64,000 nucleotides of DNA. Origin: Prosthecobacter sp. GTDB lineage: Bacteria > Verrucomicrobiota > Verrucomicrobiia > Verrucomicrobiales > Verrucomicrobiaceae. The DNA is taken from NCBI GenBank assembly GCA_019186985.1, contig JABARQ010000031.1, positions 1-64,000 on the forward strand. Direction: 5' to 3'. Below are positions 57,018 through 64,000 of this stretch, one piece after another; the stretch's first letter is position 1, and every line of letters starts with the position of its first letter. The position numbers were made by a program, and so were the translations under genes. Under the pieces are notes generated by a model. That model had not been told where the DNA came from. It made no database searches and saw only the letters and a program-made list of their open reading frames with translations.

Positions 57018-57908
57018 ATGGCCGACCACCTTCTCAAACTGCGCAACGGACTCACGCTGGGCTATGCTGAATTCGGCAGTCCCGCCGGGGAGGTGCTCTT
57101 TTACTTTCATGGCTGGCCAAGCGCACGTGTGCAGGGGGAGCTGATGGCGGATGTCGCGGCAAAGTTCGGCCTGCGTGTCATCGCCCCGGACCGGCCGGGC
57201 ATCGGCCTTTCCGACTACCAGCCAGGCCGGACCCTGCTGGACTGGCCCGACACCCTGGAACAGCTCGCCGAGCATGTTGGTGCGGAAAAGTTCCACCTGA
57301 TGGGTTGGTCCGGGGGCGGCCCCTATGTCCTGGTCACCGCCAGGGCCATTCCTGAACGCATCCTCAGCGCCAGCATCTGCTGCGGCGCCCCCCCGCTCAG
57401 ATTCCTGGGATATGAACACATGTTCTGGATCTACCGGCTCATGATTCATCTCCGCTCCACCTTTCCTCCGGTCCTGGGCCTTCTTCTGAGGATCGGCAGG
57501 ATCATCTCAGGCGGAAGTCCTTCCAAGGCCCCGCTCAAATGGCTGATGCGCATGCTTGGCAGGGAGGACCGTCGCGTGCTTTCCGATCCAAGGATCTTCA
57601 ACGTCGTCAGACAGGGCATCATCGAGGCCCTCCGGCGCGGCCCGCGAATGGTCATCGCCGATGCGGACATCTACCTCTCCGAATGGGGGTTTGAGGTGAG
57701 CGTCATCAACACGCTGGTTCATTTGTGGCATGGCAAGGAGGACCGCAACATCTCATGGAGGTACAGCGAGCATCTCGCCGCCCTGATGCCTCATGTGACG
57801 ACCCACTGGCTTGAGGACGAGGGACATTACTCGCTGCCCATCACGCACATCGAACAGATCGTGAGCAACGCCCTCGAATGCAGGCCGCTGCCAGGCACGG
57901 TGCGTTGA
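57018..57908 (+). CDS. Alpha/beta hydrolase
   Basis: The ATG at 57018 gives 296 residues; a TTG at 56955 overlapping the previous stop and an ATG at 56988 are possible but lack conserved sequence. FHGWPSAR near 30-37 is the oxyanion region, LMGWSGGGPY holds the nucleophile Ser98, LWHGKEDRN near 236 holds the acidic residue and DEGHYSLPITH near 262-272 holds the catalytic His. The middle is a helical cap (about 130-215). This is an epoxide-hydrolase/haloperoxidase-like esterase of unknown substrate. It ends 56 bases before the convergent giant FHA gene. Confidence 0.83.
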   Translation: MADHLLKLRNGLTLGYAEFGSPAGEVLFYFHGWPSARVQGELMADVAAKFGLRVIAPDRPGIGLSDYQPGRTLLDWPDTLEQLAEHVGAEKFHLMGWSGGGPYVLVTARAIPERILSASICCGAPPLRFLGYEHMFWIYRLMIHLRSTFPPVLGLLLRIGRIISGGSPSKAPLKWLMRMLGREDRRVLSDPRIFNVVRQGIIEALRRGPRMVIADADIYLSEWGFEVSVINTLVHLWHGKEDRNISWRYSEHLAALMPHVTTHWLEDEGHYSLPITHIEQIVSNALECRPLPGTVR

Positions 57909-57964
57909 AGCGGCTGCGGCCTCCTCCCCTGGCCGCCATGCCAGGGTGCGGCGGCACGGCTCGG

Positions 57965-60900
57965 TTACTTGCTTGAAGTCCTGACCTCGACCTTGCGCAG
58001 GATGACCTCATGCCCCTCCTCCTTGGCATACACATAGCCTGTCCGGCAGGTTTCGACCACCCGCGGCTGCGCCTTGCCGGGAATGCTGTCCACCACCGCG
58101 ATGCGCCGGCGCAGGTTGGTGTCCACCTCGGTTCCCTCAGGAACATCAAACTCGCTCACACCATGCTGCAGAAGGATGTCCTCGAAGGACGCCCTGAGCG
58201 TCTGAAGCTGGGCGACAATGTCCGTGCTGCCCTGGGTGCCAAAGCGTGAGGTGAGCGCATCGATCAGGTCGATGCGCTTGATGATGTCGTTGGCGAACAT
58301 CACCACCGTTCCCTCGTCCACAGGGATGCCGCGGCGCATGATCTCGTGCTTCTCCTCAAGTTCAAGCAGCTGGCCGCGCAGCCTTGCCTCAATGTCCTGC
58401 CAGTGCTTGATCCGGGCCTCGGCCTGGGCGAATTCGGCGCGCCGGTCCTTCAGCCCGGACAGCTCCGCCTTGAGCCTCTCGCCCTGGGTCAGCTGGTCCT
58501 GGAGAAGACGGTCCATCTCGGTCAGACGCTTGCGCTGCTCCCCTTCGAGGGCCTGCAGGGAGGCCTTCTGCTTCATCGCCTGCTCCGTAAAGGCAGCCAG
58601 TTCGGCCTCGGCACGCGTCCTCTCCTTCCTGACCTCCTCGACACGCGCCCCCTCACGGTGACAGCTTTCCTGAAGCGCGTTGATCTTCACCTGCAGCGCC
58701 AGCTCACGTTCAGCGGCCTCGCGAAGCGCCTTTGTCGTTTCATCATGCCTTGCTCCGAGCGACGCCAGGGCGGCGCCCAGGGACAGCACCTGACCACCGA
58801 CATGAGTGTATTCGCCGAGGCGCTTCTCCTCCTGACGTATCCTGTCCTGGACTTCCGCCAGGCTGGCCTGCGCCGCGGCCAGGCTGCGCCGGTGCTCCTC
58901 AGCTTCCCCGCCCAGGCGCTTCTCCTCAAGCTTCAGGGCCTCGATGCGGTCCAGTCTCGACTTCATGTCCGCATCCAGCCCTGCCAGCTGTGAGCGTACG
59001 GCATCCGCCCTCGACCTCGACTCTTTCAGCTCGCGCTCAACATCCTTGAGGGCGGTCTCCGCCGCCGCCGTCCTCTCCTGCGCCGTCTTCAGCCTTCCAG
59101 CCTCCAAGTCCACCTCTGCCTGAGCCTTCATGACCCGCTCCTCACGCAAGCGCTGGGCCTCCTCAAGCTGCGAAATCTGCTGCTGCAGGGCCGCGACCTT
59201 CTTCTGGGATTCGTCGGTGGAGACGTTCAGTCGCGTCACATACAGCGACGCCTCGTCACGCTCCCTGCCCAGCCTGGCAAGAAGTGTCTGAAGTCCGGCC
59301 ACCTCGTTGTTCAACGAGGGCACGGCCTTGCGCAGGGCCTTCTCCTCATCACGAAGCCTGACGGCGGAAGCCTCCGCCTCCGCACGCCTGGCCTCCGCCG
59401 CCTGCAGGGCTGCGCTGACCTTTTCAAGCCTTGCCGTTGCATCCGCAGCCCTTGCCTCCTCGGCCTTGATCCTCTTCGTCAGATCGTTGACCTGCACCGT
59501 TCCGGCCTTGATCCCCTCCTCCAGGGTCTGCAGCTCCCTTCGCAGCTTCTCCTGCTGACGTGTCAGATCAGCCAGCTGCTTGTCCTCCGTCTGCCGACGC
59601 TTCTCCGATTCCTTCAGGCGCGCCTGGGACTCCGCAAGCTGCTTCTGCACATCCGCCAGCTCGGCGGCGCGTTTTTCAGCGGCGGCGACGCCGGCCGTCA
59701 GGTCCTTCAAGCGGGCTTCCGCCTGCGTGATCTCGGCAAGCCTGGCCTTGAGCTCGGCGTCCAGCCTGCCCCGCTGTTCCGTCTGCATCTTCTGCAGGCT
59801 GCCGATCTCCAGCCGAAGGGACTCGGCCTCCTCCGAGGCGGCCTTTCGGTCCGCCCGGGCTTTTTCCAAGTCAGCCGTGACTGACAGCCTGTCCTTGTCC
59901 AGCGTCTTCATCTCGCCCCTCAGCGCCTCCACTTCCGTGCGCAGCGGCGGCAGCAGCTTTTCGTTGTCCTCACGCTGGGACATCAGCGCCTTCACATGGC
60001 CAAGCAGGTCATCTCGGTCACAGGAAACCTTGGCCAGCTCGCGTTTCACACCCGCCAGGTGGGATTCAACATGCTTGAGTTCAACGGCCCGGGTCTCCAG
60101 TTCCCTGACCTGGGCGGCAAGCCGGGAGAGCCTGGACTCGGTTTCCGCCTCGTCCTTCTGCAACGCTGTCAGCGCCTCCTGCGCCAGCCCGGCTTCCGAC
60201 CTCAGGGACGGCAGGCGTTCCTCAAGCCCTGACAGCTCCTCTGCGGCTTCATTCTGCCGAACACGCGTCTTTTCCAGGTCCGTCGTGGCCGTCGCCAGGG
60301 CGGACCGCGCATCCGCCAGGCTTGCTTCAGCCTCCTTCAATTGCGCCAGACGTTCCTCAAGACCCGCCGTCTGCTGCTTCAGGTCGTCAAGCCGTGCACC
60401 CGTCTCGACGGCCTTCTGCTCATCTTCCGTCGTTGACGCCACCAGTGAAGCATGGCGCGCCTCCAGTTCCGCAACCTGCGCCTGACGCTCCGTCTGCGTT
60501 GCAAGAAGCGTGGCGAGCAGGGTCTCCAGACCGCCGGCTTTTTCCCGCAGACCGGCGGCGAGTGCATCCTGGCGCTGCCTTTCTTCCGCAGCCTCCCTGG
60601 CGGCCTTTACCGCCACCTCCCTGTCATCGCGGATGACGTTGAGCTCCGCCTGCTCCTTCACAAGCTGGTCGCGCAGCCGGGCCAGCTCCTGCTCGACCAA
60701 GGACTGCTGCCGCAGGGATTCTTCGGACTGATGGCGGAGCTGCTCCAGCCGTGCCTCGGCTTCACCCAGCTCCTTCCTGCGTTCCTCATGCGCAGATTCC
60801 GTCGCCCGCAGGGTTTCGCGCAGCCTGGCAAGCTCGGCGGCTGCCGCCGTGTGCTGCTCCTCGGCCGCACGCACCTCCGCTTCGGCGCCCTCACGCCGGA

Positions 60901-63292
60901 GTCCAAGCGTGCGGAGCAGGGTGTTCTGGGCGCGCCCCATCTCCGTGGCCGCCAGCAGGTCGCGCGTCATGGAGTCACGGTCGGAGGTCAGCTGCATGAT
61001 CGCAGTCAGCAGCTCCGCCTTGTGCTGCTCAACGGCCTTCAGCGCCGAGTTCGCATCCGCAAGCCGGGCGTCCGTCCCTGAAAGGTCATCCAGCTTGTTG
61101 GTTAGGTCGGCGGAGAGCGCCTCAAGCCGGGCGTTCTCCGTCCGAAGCCCTTCCTGGACCTCGCTCAGTTTTTCAACAGCGGCCTTCTTCTCGGACAACT
61201 GCCCGTCCAGCGCCGCAAGTTCCGCCTGCTTCGCAGCCCTTGCCTGCGCCTGCGATGCATCCAGTTCCTTCCGCTTCTTCTCCAGCCTCATGACCTCGCC
61301 TGAAATCTGAGCCTGCTCAGCCCGGAGCGCCTCCAGCGAACGGGCGGCTTCGGCCAGTTCATGACGTGTCTGCTCCAGGGAGCCGGACCTCCTGCCAAGT
61401 TCCGCCAGTTCATCCCTGGCGGCCGTCAGCCTGGCCTCCAGTCCAGCCAGTTCCGAAGTCTTCTCCCTGGCCTGGTCTTCAAGGCGGACAAGCTTCTCGC
61501 CTGCGGAGGCATGACGGCCCTCCAGCTCCGAGAGGGCCGCCTGCGTCTGGAGCCTCCTCGCCTCCGCCTGCTCCTGCTCTCGCCGGGCGGACTCGGCCGT
61601 TTCCGAAAGGCTTGCCGCCTCCGATTCGGCATTGTCCTTCTTCAGCACCAGGGCTGCCAGGATCGTGTCCAGCATGCCGCGCTGCTGCTGAAGGCCCTCA
61701 ACCGCCTGCCGCCCCTCCTCCGCCTGGATGCCCAGGTCTCTGATCTGCTGCTCCAGCCCCGCCTTCAGCTTCCCCATCTCCTTGAGCGCCGCCTCGGCCT
61801 GCTCATGACCGGCGCGGGCCGCCCTTTGCGCCGAATCCATGCCCGTCCCCAGCTTTTCCAGCTCCGCCCTGCGCTCCTGAACCTGGGCGGACAGAGCCTG
61901 GATTTCCGCCGAACATTGAAGCTTCTGCTCCGCCTCCGACTTCTCAAAACCGGCAGCCTTCCTCTCCAGCTCGGCCAGCCTGGACTGATGTTCATCCGCC
62001 GTCCTGGCAAGCTCCTTCGCCCGGGCCTCCTCCTGCTTCAGGTCCTGACGGGTTTTCTCCAGGGCCTTTTCTCCTTCAGCACGCTCCGCCTTCAGCCTTT
62101 CAGCCTCCTGGCGGACCTCCGCCAGCCCGGATTCAGCCGCCTGACGCTGCTGCTGCAGCTGAATCGTTTGTTCACGGATCGCCTGAAGCCGCGTCTCATG
62201 CTCGGAGGCCTCCTGACGCATGGACTCCAGCCTTGCCGCCTCCGCCTGAAGGTCCGCCGAATGTTTGTGCTTCAGCTCCGCCTCCGACTTCTCGAAGGCC
62301 GCAGCTGTCTTTCGCAGCTCGGCCGCCCTGGCTTCCTCACGGCCGAGTTCGGCTCGCAGCGCCTCCAGCCGCCTTGACAGTTCGGCACGCTCCAGGCGGG
62401 TTTTTTCCGCATCCTTGTGCAGGGATTGCAGGGACTGGTCAGCCGTCTCCATGTCCGACTGCACCTTGGCCAGCTGACTGCGTGTGGACTCCAGCTGGCT
62501 GTCGAGGTTGGAGACCTCACGGCGTTTTGCCGCGAGATTCTCCAAGTCTGACCGGGTGGCGGCCAGGGATTGCTTCGCTTCGGCCAGCAGGGCGTCCGCA
62601 GCCTGCACCTCCTTCTGCCTTTCATCGATGGACTTTTCGAGCTGCCGCAGCTCATCACGCCGACGGGACTCCTTCTCGTTCTCCTTGCGCAGCAGGTCAC
62701 GCTCCTGCCTGAGGCGTGACACCTCCTCCTTCAGTTCATCCGCCTGCTTCAGGAGGACCGGGTCGGGCATGGACGCCGGACGTGCTATCGGCATCGCCGA
62801 AGGCGCTGGCACGGCTCCGGGCATGGACGGCTCCCCCCGGGCAAGCGGAGCCCGTGTCGGCTCGATTGGACTGGTTTCGGGCTTCGCCTCATCCCGGGCG
62901 GGAATGGATTCCGTGTCGCCTCGCCTGCCGTCGGATGGCGCAGGCCTCGCCCTTCCCGGACCGGCGGGCCTTGAGCCCGATGCCGGAGCCGTGCCCTTGG
63001 GCGCCCTTTCGCGGAAACGTGCATCCAGCTGGCCGAAGCGGATCTTGTCCCCGCCCTTCACCATCGACCGCTCAACGCGCCTGCCGTTGACAAAGGTGCC
63101 GTTGGAAGACTTCAGGTCCACCAGCTCATACCCACCGTCGGCCTGCCGCACAAATTCGGCGTGGAACCCGGAGATGTAGGTGTTGTCGATGACGATGTCG
63201 TTCTTCGCATCCCTTCCGATGGACAGCCGCTCCTCGAGAATGTCGAAGACGAACTCATTACCATCATTGAGGTTGAAGGCCAGGTACGGCAT
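57965..63292 (-). CDS. Giant FHA / coiled-coil / GrpE-like protein
   Basis: The 1775-residue protein has three parts. Residues about 20-95 are an FHA domain (LSIGRDAKNDIVIDNTYISG then FHAEF, and SSNGTFVNGRRV), which binds phosphothreonine; the usual SxxH is present as SGFH. A Pro/Arg/Ala linker (96-175) leads to about 1450 residues of nearly continuous heptad-rich coiled coil, full of Glu, Arg, Ala, Leu and Gln, with a KEEVSRLRQERDLLRKE start. The last ~110 residues (FANDIIKRIDLIDALTSRFG, then LLQHGVSEFDVPEGTEVD, RRRIAVVDS, CRTGYVYAKEEGHEVILRKVEV) resemble the GrpE DnaK nucleotide-exchange domain. No signal or membrane helix is seen. It lies downstream of a response regulator transcribed in the same direction. 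Confidence 0.85.
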   Translation of the reverse strand: MPYLAFNLNDGNEFVFDILEERLSIGRDAKNDIVIDNTYISGFHAEFVRQADGGYELVDLKSSNGTFVNGRRVERSMVKGGDKIRFGQLDARFRERAPKGTAPASGSRPAGPGRARPAPSDGRRGDTESIPARDEAKPETSPIEPTRAPLARGEPSMPGAVPAPSAMPIARPASMPDPVLLKQADELKEEVSRLRQERDLLRKENEKESRRRDELRQLEKSIDERQKEVQAADALLAEAKQSLAATRSDLENLAAKRREVSNLDSQLESTRSQLAKVQSDMETADQSLQSLHKDAEKTRLERAELSRRLEALRAELGREEARAAELRKTAAAFEKSEAELKHKHSADLQAEAARLESMRQEASEHETRLQAIREQTIQLQQQRQAAESGLAEVRQEAERLKAERAEGEKALEKTRQDLKQEEARAKELARTADEHQSRLAELERKAAGFEKSEAEQKLQCSAEIQALSAQVQERRAELEKLGTGMDSAQRAARAGHEQAEAALKEMGKLKAGLEQQIRDLGIQAEEGRQAVEGLQQQRGMLDTILAALVLKKDNAESEAASLSETAESARREQEQAEARRLQTQAALSELEGRHASAGEKLVRLEDQAREKTSELAGLEARLTAARDELAELGRRSGSLEQTRHELAEAARSLEALRAEQAQISGEVMRLEKKRKELDASQAQARAAKQAELAALDGQLSEKKAAVEKLSEVQEGLRTENARLEALSADLTNKLDDLSGTDARLADANSALKAVEQHKAELLTAIMQLTSDRDSMTRDLLAATEMGRAQNTLLRTLGLRREGAEAEVRAAEEQHTAAAAELARLRETLRATESAHEERRKELGEAEARLEQLRHQSEESLRQQSLVEQELARLRDQLVKEQAELNVIRDDREVAVKAAREAAEERQRQDALAAGLREKAGGLETLLATLLATQTERQAQVAELEARHASLVASTTEDEQKAVETGARLDDLKQQTAGLEERLAQLKEAEASLADARSALATATTDLEKTRVRQNEAAEELSGLEERLPSLRSEAGLAQEALTALQKDEAETESRLSRLAAQVRELETRAVELKHVESHLAGVKRELAKVSCDRDDLLGHVKALMSQREDNEKLLPPLRTEVEALRGEMKTLDKDRLSVTADLEKARADRKAASEEAESLRLEIGSLQKMQTEQRGRLDAELKARLAEITQAEARLKDLTAGVAAAEKRAAELADVQKQLAESQARLKESEKRRQTEDKQLADLTRQQEKLRRELQTLEEGIKAGTVQVNDLTKRIKAEEARAADATARLEKVSAALQAAEARRAEAEASAVRLRDEEKALRKAVPSLNNEVAGLQTLLARLGRERDEASLYVTRLNVSTDESQKKVAALQQQISQLEEAQRLREERVMKAQAEVDLEAGRLKTAQERTAAAETALKDVERELKESRSRADAVRSQLAGLDADMKSRLDRIEALKLEEKRLGGEAEEHRRSLAAAQASLAEVQDRIRQEEKRLGEYTHVGGQVLSLGAALASLGARHDETTKALREAAERELALQVKINALQESCHREGARVEEVRKERTRAEAELAAFTEQAMKQKASLQALEGEQRKRLTEMDRLLQDQLTQGERLKAELSGLKDRRAEFAQAEARIKHWQDIEARLRGQLLELEEKHEIMRRGIPVDEGTVVMFANDIIKRIDLIDALTSRFGTQGSTDIVAQLQTLRASFEDILLQHGVSEFDVPEGTEVDTNLRRRIAVVDSIPGKAQPRVVETCRTGYVYAKEEGHEVILRKVEVRTSSK

Positions 63293-63329
63293 GGACGGAC
63301 GACGGGATCAGAAAGGCCGGAAAACCAAT

Positions 63330-63369
63330 GCTTAATTTTAGATGATGATCGAATCAATCTTAATTAAGC
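63330..63369 (-). promoter_or_regulatory. Promoter of the FHA gene inside a perfect inverted repeat
   Basis: On the minus strand TTAAGA (63363-63358), a 17-base spacer and TAAAAT (63340-63335) precede the ATG by 42 bases. GCTTAATT (63330-63337) and AATTAAGC (63362-63369) form a perfect 8-bp inverted repeat with a 24-base spacer, overlapping both boxes. It is the most AT-rich stretch of this region. The dyad suggests a repressor or activator site. Confidence 0.55.
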
Positions 63370-63500
63370 GCGCATGACCGCCCTCGTCACAAAATGTCCG
63401 TCGCGGTTTCGCAGGGGCCTATCCAACAAAGCTTCCATATCCCGGGCCGCCGCCAGGAGCCATGAGGATGACCTCCCCCGGCAGGGCGGACGATGCGCCG

Positions 63501-64000
63501 CTACAGCATTCCCCCGCGCTGCTCGACCCACTGCATGGCATGGCGGACCAGCGCCGCGCCGTCCGTGATTCCGAGCTTGTCCTTGATGTGCGCCCGGTGC
63601 GCCTCGACCGTCCGGGCGCTGATGTTGAGGCGTGTCGCGATGTTCTTGGTCGCCACTCCACGGCCGATCATCTCCAGCACCTCCAGCTCCCTGTCAGTCA
63701 GTGTGTCGATCCCGGCGCCCTGGCGCGGGCGCTGTCCGCTCACCTGCTCCAGCATGCGGCTGGCCATGGCGTCGCTGACATAAATGCCGCCGGCGAGCAC
63801 CTTGCGCACGGCGGTGACCAGGTTGTCCGCCGCCACCTCCTTCATGATGTAGCCCCTTGCCCCAGCCCGGAGGGCGCGCTCGCCATACATGTCCTCATCA
63901 TGCATCGACAGGACCAGGCAGAGGGTTCCGGGGTGCATGGCCTGGATGTCCTTGAGAAGCTCAAGGCCGTTCTTGTCCGGCAGGGTGAGGTCGATGACCA
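63501..64000 (-). CDS. NarL/FixJ-type response regulator (N-terminus outside the window)
   Basis: The visible 166 residues are the end of a receiver domain and a LuxR-type helix-turn-helix. VIDLTLPDKNGLELLKDIQ holds the phospho-acceptor Asp, and LVLSMHDEDMYGERALRAGARGYIMKE holds the conserved Ser/Thr-like and Lys positions of the receiver. After a linker, LTDRELEVLEMIGRGVATKNIATRLNISARTVEAHRAHIKDKLGI is the DNA-binding domain. The gene continues beyond 64000, so its start, sensor kinase and operon are not visible. Its stop lies 131 bases upstream of the FHA promoter region; the two genes are in the same direction. Confidence 0.93.
   Translation of the reverse strand, partial: VIDLTLPDKNGLELLKDIQAMHPGTLCLVLSMHDEDMYGERALRAGARGYIMKEVAADNLVTAVRKVLAGGIYVSDAMASRMLEQVSGQRPRQGAGIDTLTDRELEVLEMIGRGVATKNIATRLNISARTVEAHRAHIKDKLGITDGAALVRHAMQWVEQRGGML

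Noticed and set aside
58346-61081. Several plus-strand open frames of 200-300 codons opposite the giant FHA gene
   Set aside because: They are antisense shadows of the coiled-coil coding strand; compositions rich in Ser, Arg and Pro have no recognisable fold.
1-64000. CRISPR arrays, insertion sequences and riboswitches
   Set aside because: I read for regularly spaced repeats, transposase motifs and known riboswitch cores and saw none I could support.

Overview
The window is high-GC, densely packed bacterial chromosome with diderm features: a Tol-Pal operon, lipoproteins and many Sec signal peptides. Sulfatases, a WPQWRGP-type PQQ-propeller protein, an SGNH/GDSL esterase, propeller-type glycoside-hydrolase-like proteins, a prenyltransferase-repeat protein and an FHA protein with a giant coiled coil all occur together. 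I infer Verrucomicrobiota (class Verrucomicrobiae). No 16S gene is present, so this rests on gene content. I see no insertion sequence, phage gene, CRISPR array or integrase. Nearly every start codon lacks a Shine-Dalgarno sequence and sits behind a short C-rich leader, and several reconstructed promoters put the ATG within about 10 bases of the -10 box.

Layout. 1-311: a decayed intergenic repeat and a frameshifted small gene. 686-5705: a DUF456 membrane protein, then a sulfatase / alpha-beta hydrolase / sulfatase operon for sulfated polymers and a small Cys/His-rich secreted protein. 5775-12112: apt, glnD (PII uridylyltransferase) and a full-length RapA-type ATPase. 12203-15570: a tandem formylglycine-generating-enzyme-like protein without the catalytic Cys pairs, coupled to a TPR membrane protein. 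15579-21784: a Zn-peptidase, a YdjY/prenyltransferase-repeat pair and two divergent secreted carbohydrate-type proteins. 21797-25221: arginine genes argB, argD, argF on the minus strand, with a small plus-strand ORF between argB and argD. 25391-31649: a CBS protein and a four-gene minus-strand lipid operon (patatin lipase, PaaK-like CoA ligase, thiolase, FadJ-type protein). 31777-36545: photolyase, PQQ-propeller protein, a lipoprotein, moeA and a tiny lipoprotein.

36563-40500 is a complete tolQ-tolR-tolA-tolB-pal operon. It is divergent from parB, which has no adjacent parA. 41635-45520 holds an NTF2-like lipoprotein, a membrane-fused spermidine-synthase-like protein, a GDSL esterase and a Crp-type sensor domain without its DNA-binding half. 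A tRNA-Arg(ACG) follows at 45626. 45888-47125 pairs a predicted exported YHS-truncated haemoglobin with an Fe-S-type Rrf2 regulator and a dyad upstream of the globin gene. Next come an FKBP isomerase, a PHP phosphoesterase with a histone-H1-like tail, a tRNA-Thr(CGT), pyrC, a PmtA-like methyltransferase, a predicted HTH/nuclease-like protein, a phosphodiester glycosidase, a possible atypical kinase-fold protein, a YidB-like protein, a LOG-family protein and an alpha/beta hydrolase.

The right end (57965-63369) holds the most unusual object: a 1775-residue protein with an N-terminal FHA domain, roughly 1450 residues of coiled coil and a C-terminal domain resembling GrpE. It is transcribed from a promoter embedded in a perfect inverted repeat and lies downstream of a NarL-type response regulator that runs off the window. 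All functions are assigned by reading motifs in the translations; no database search was run.
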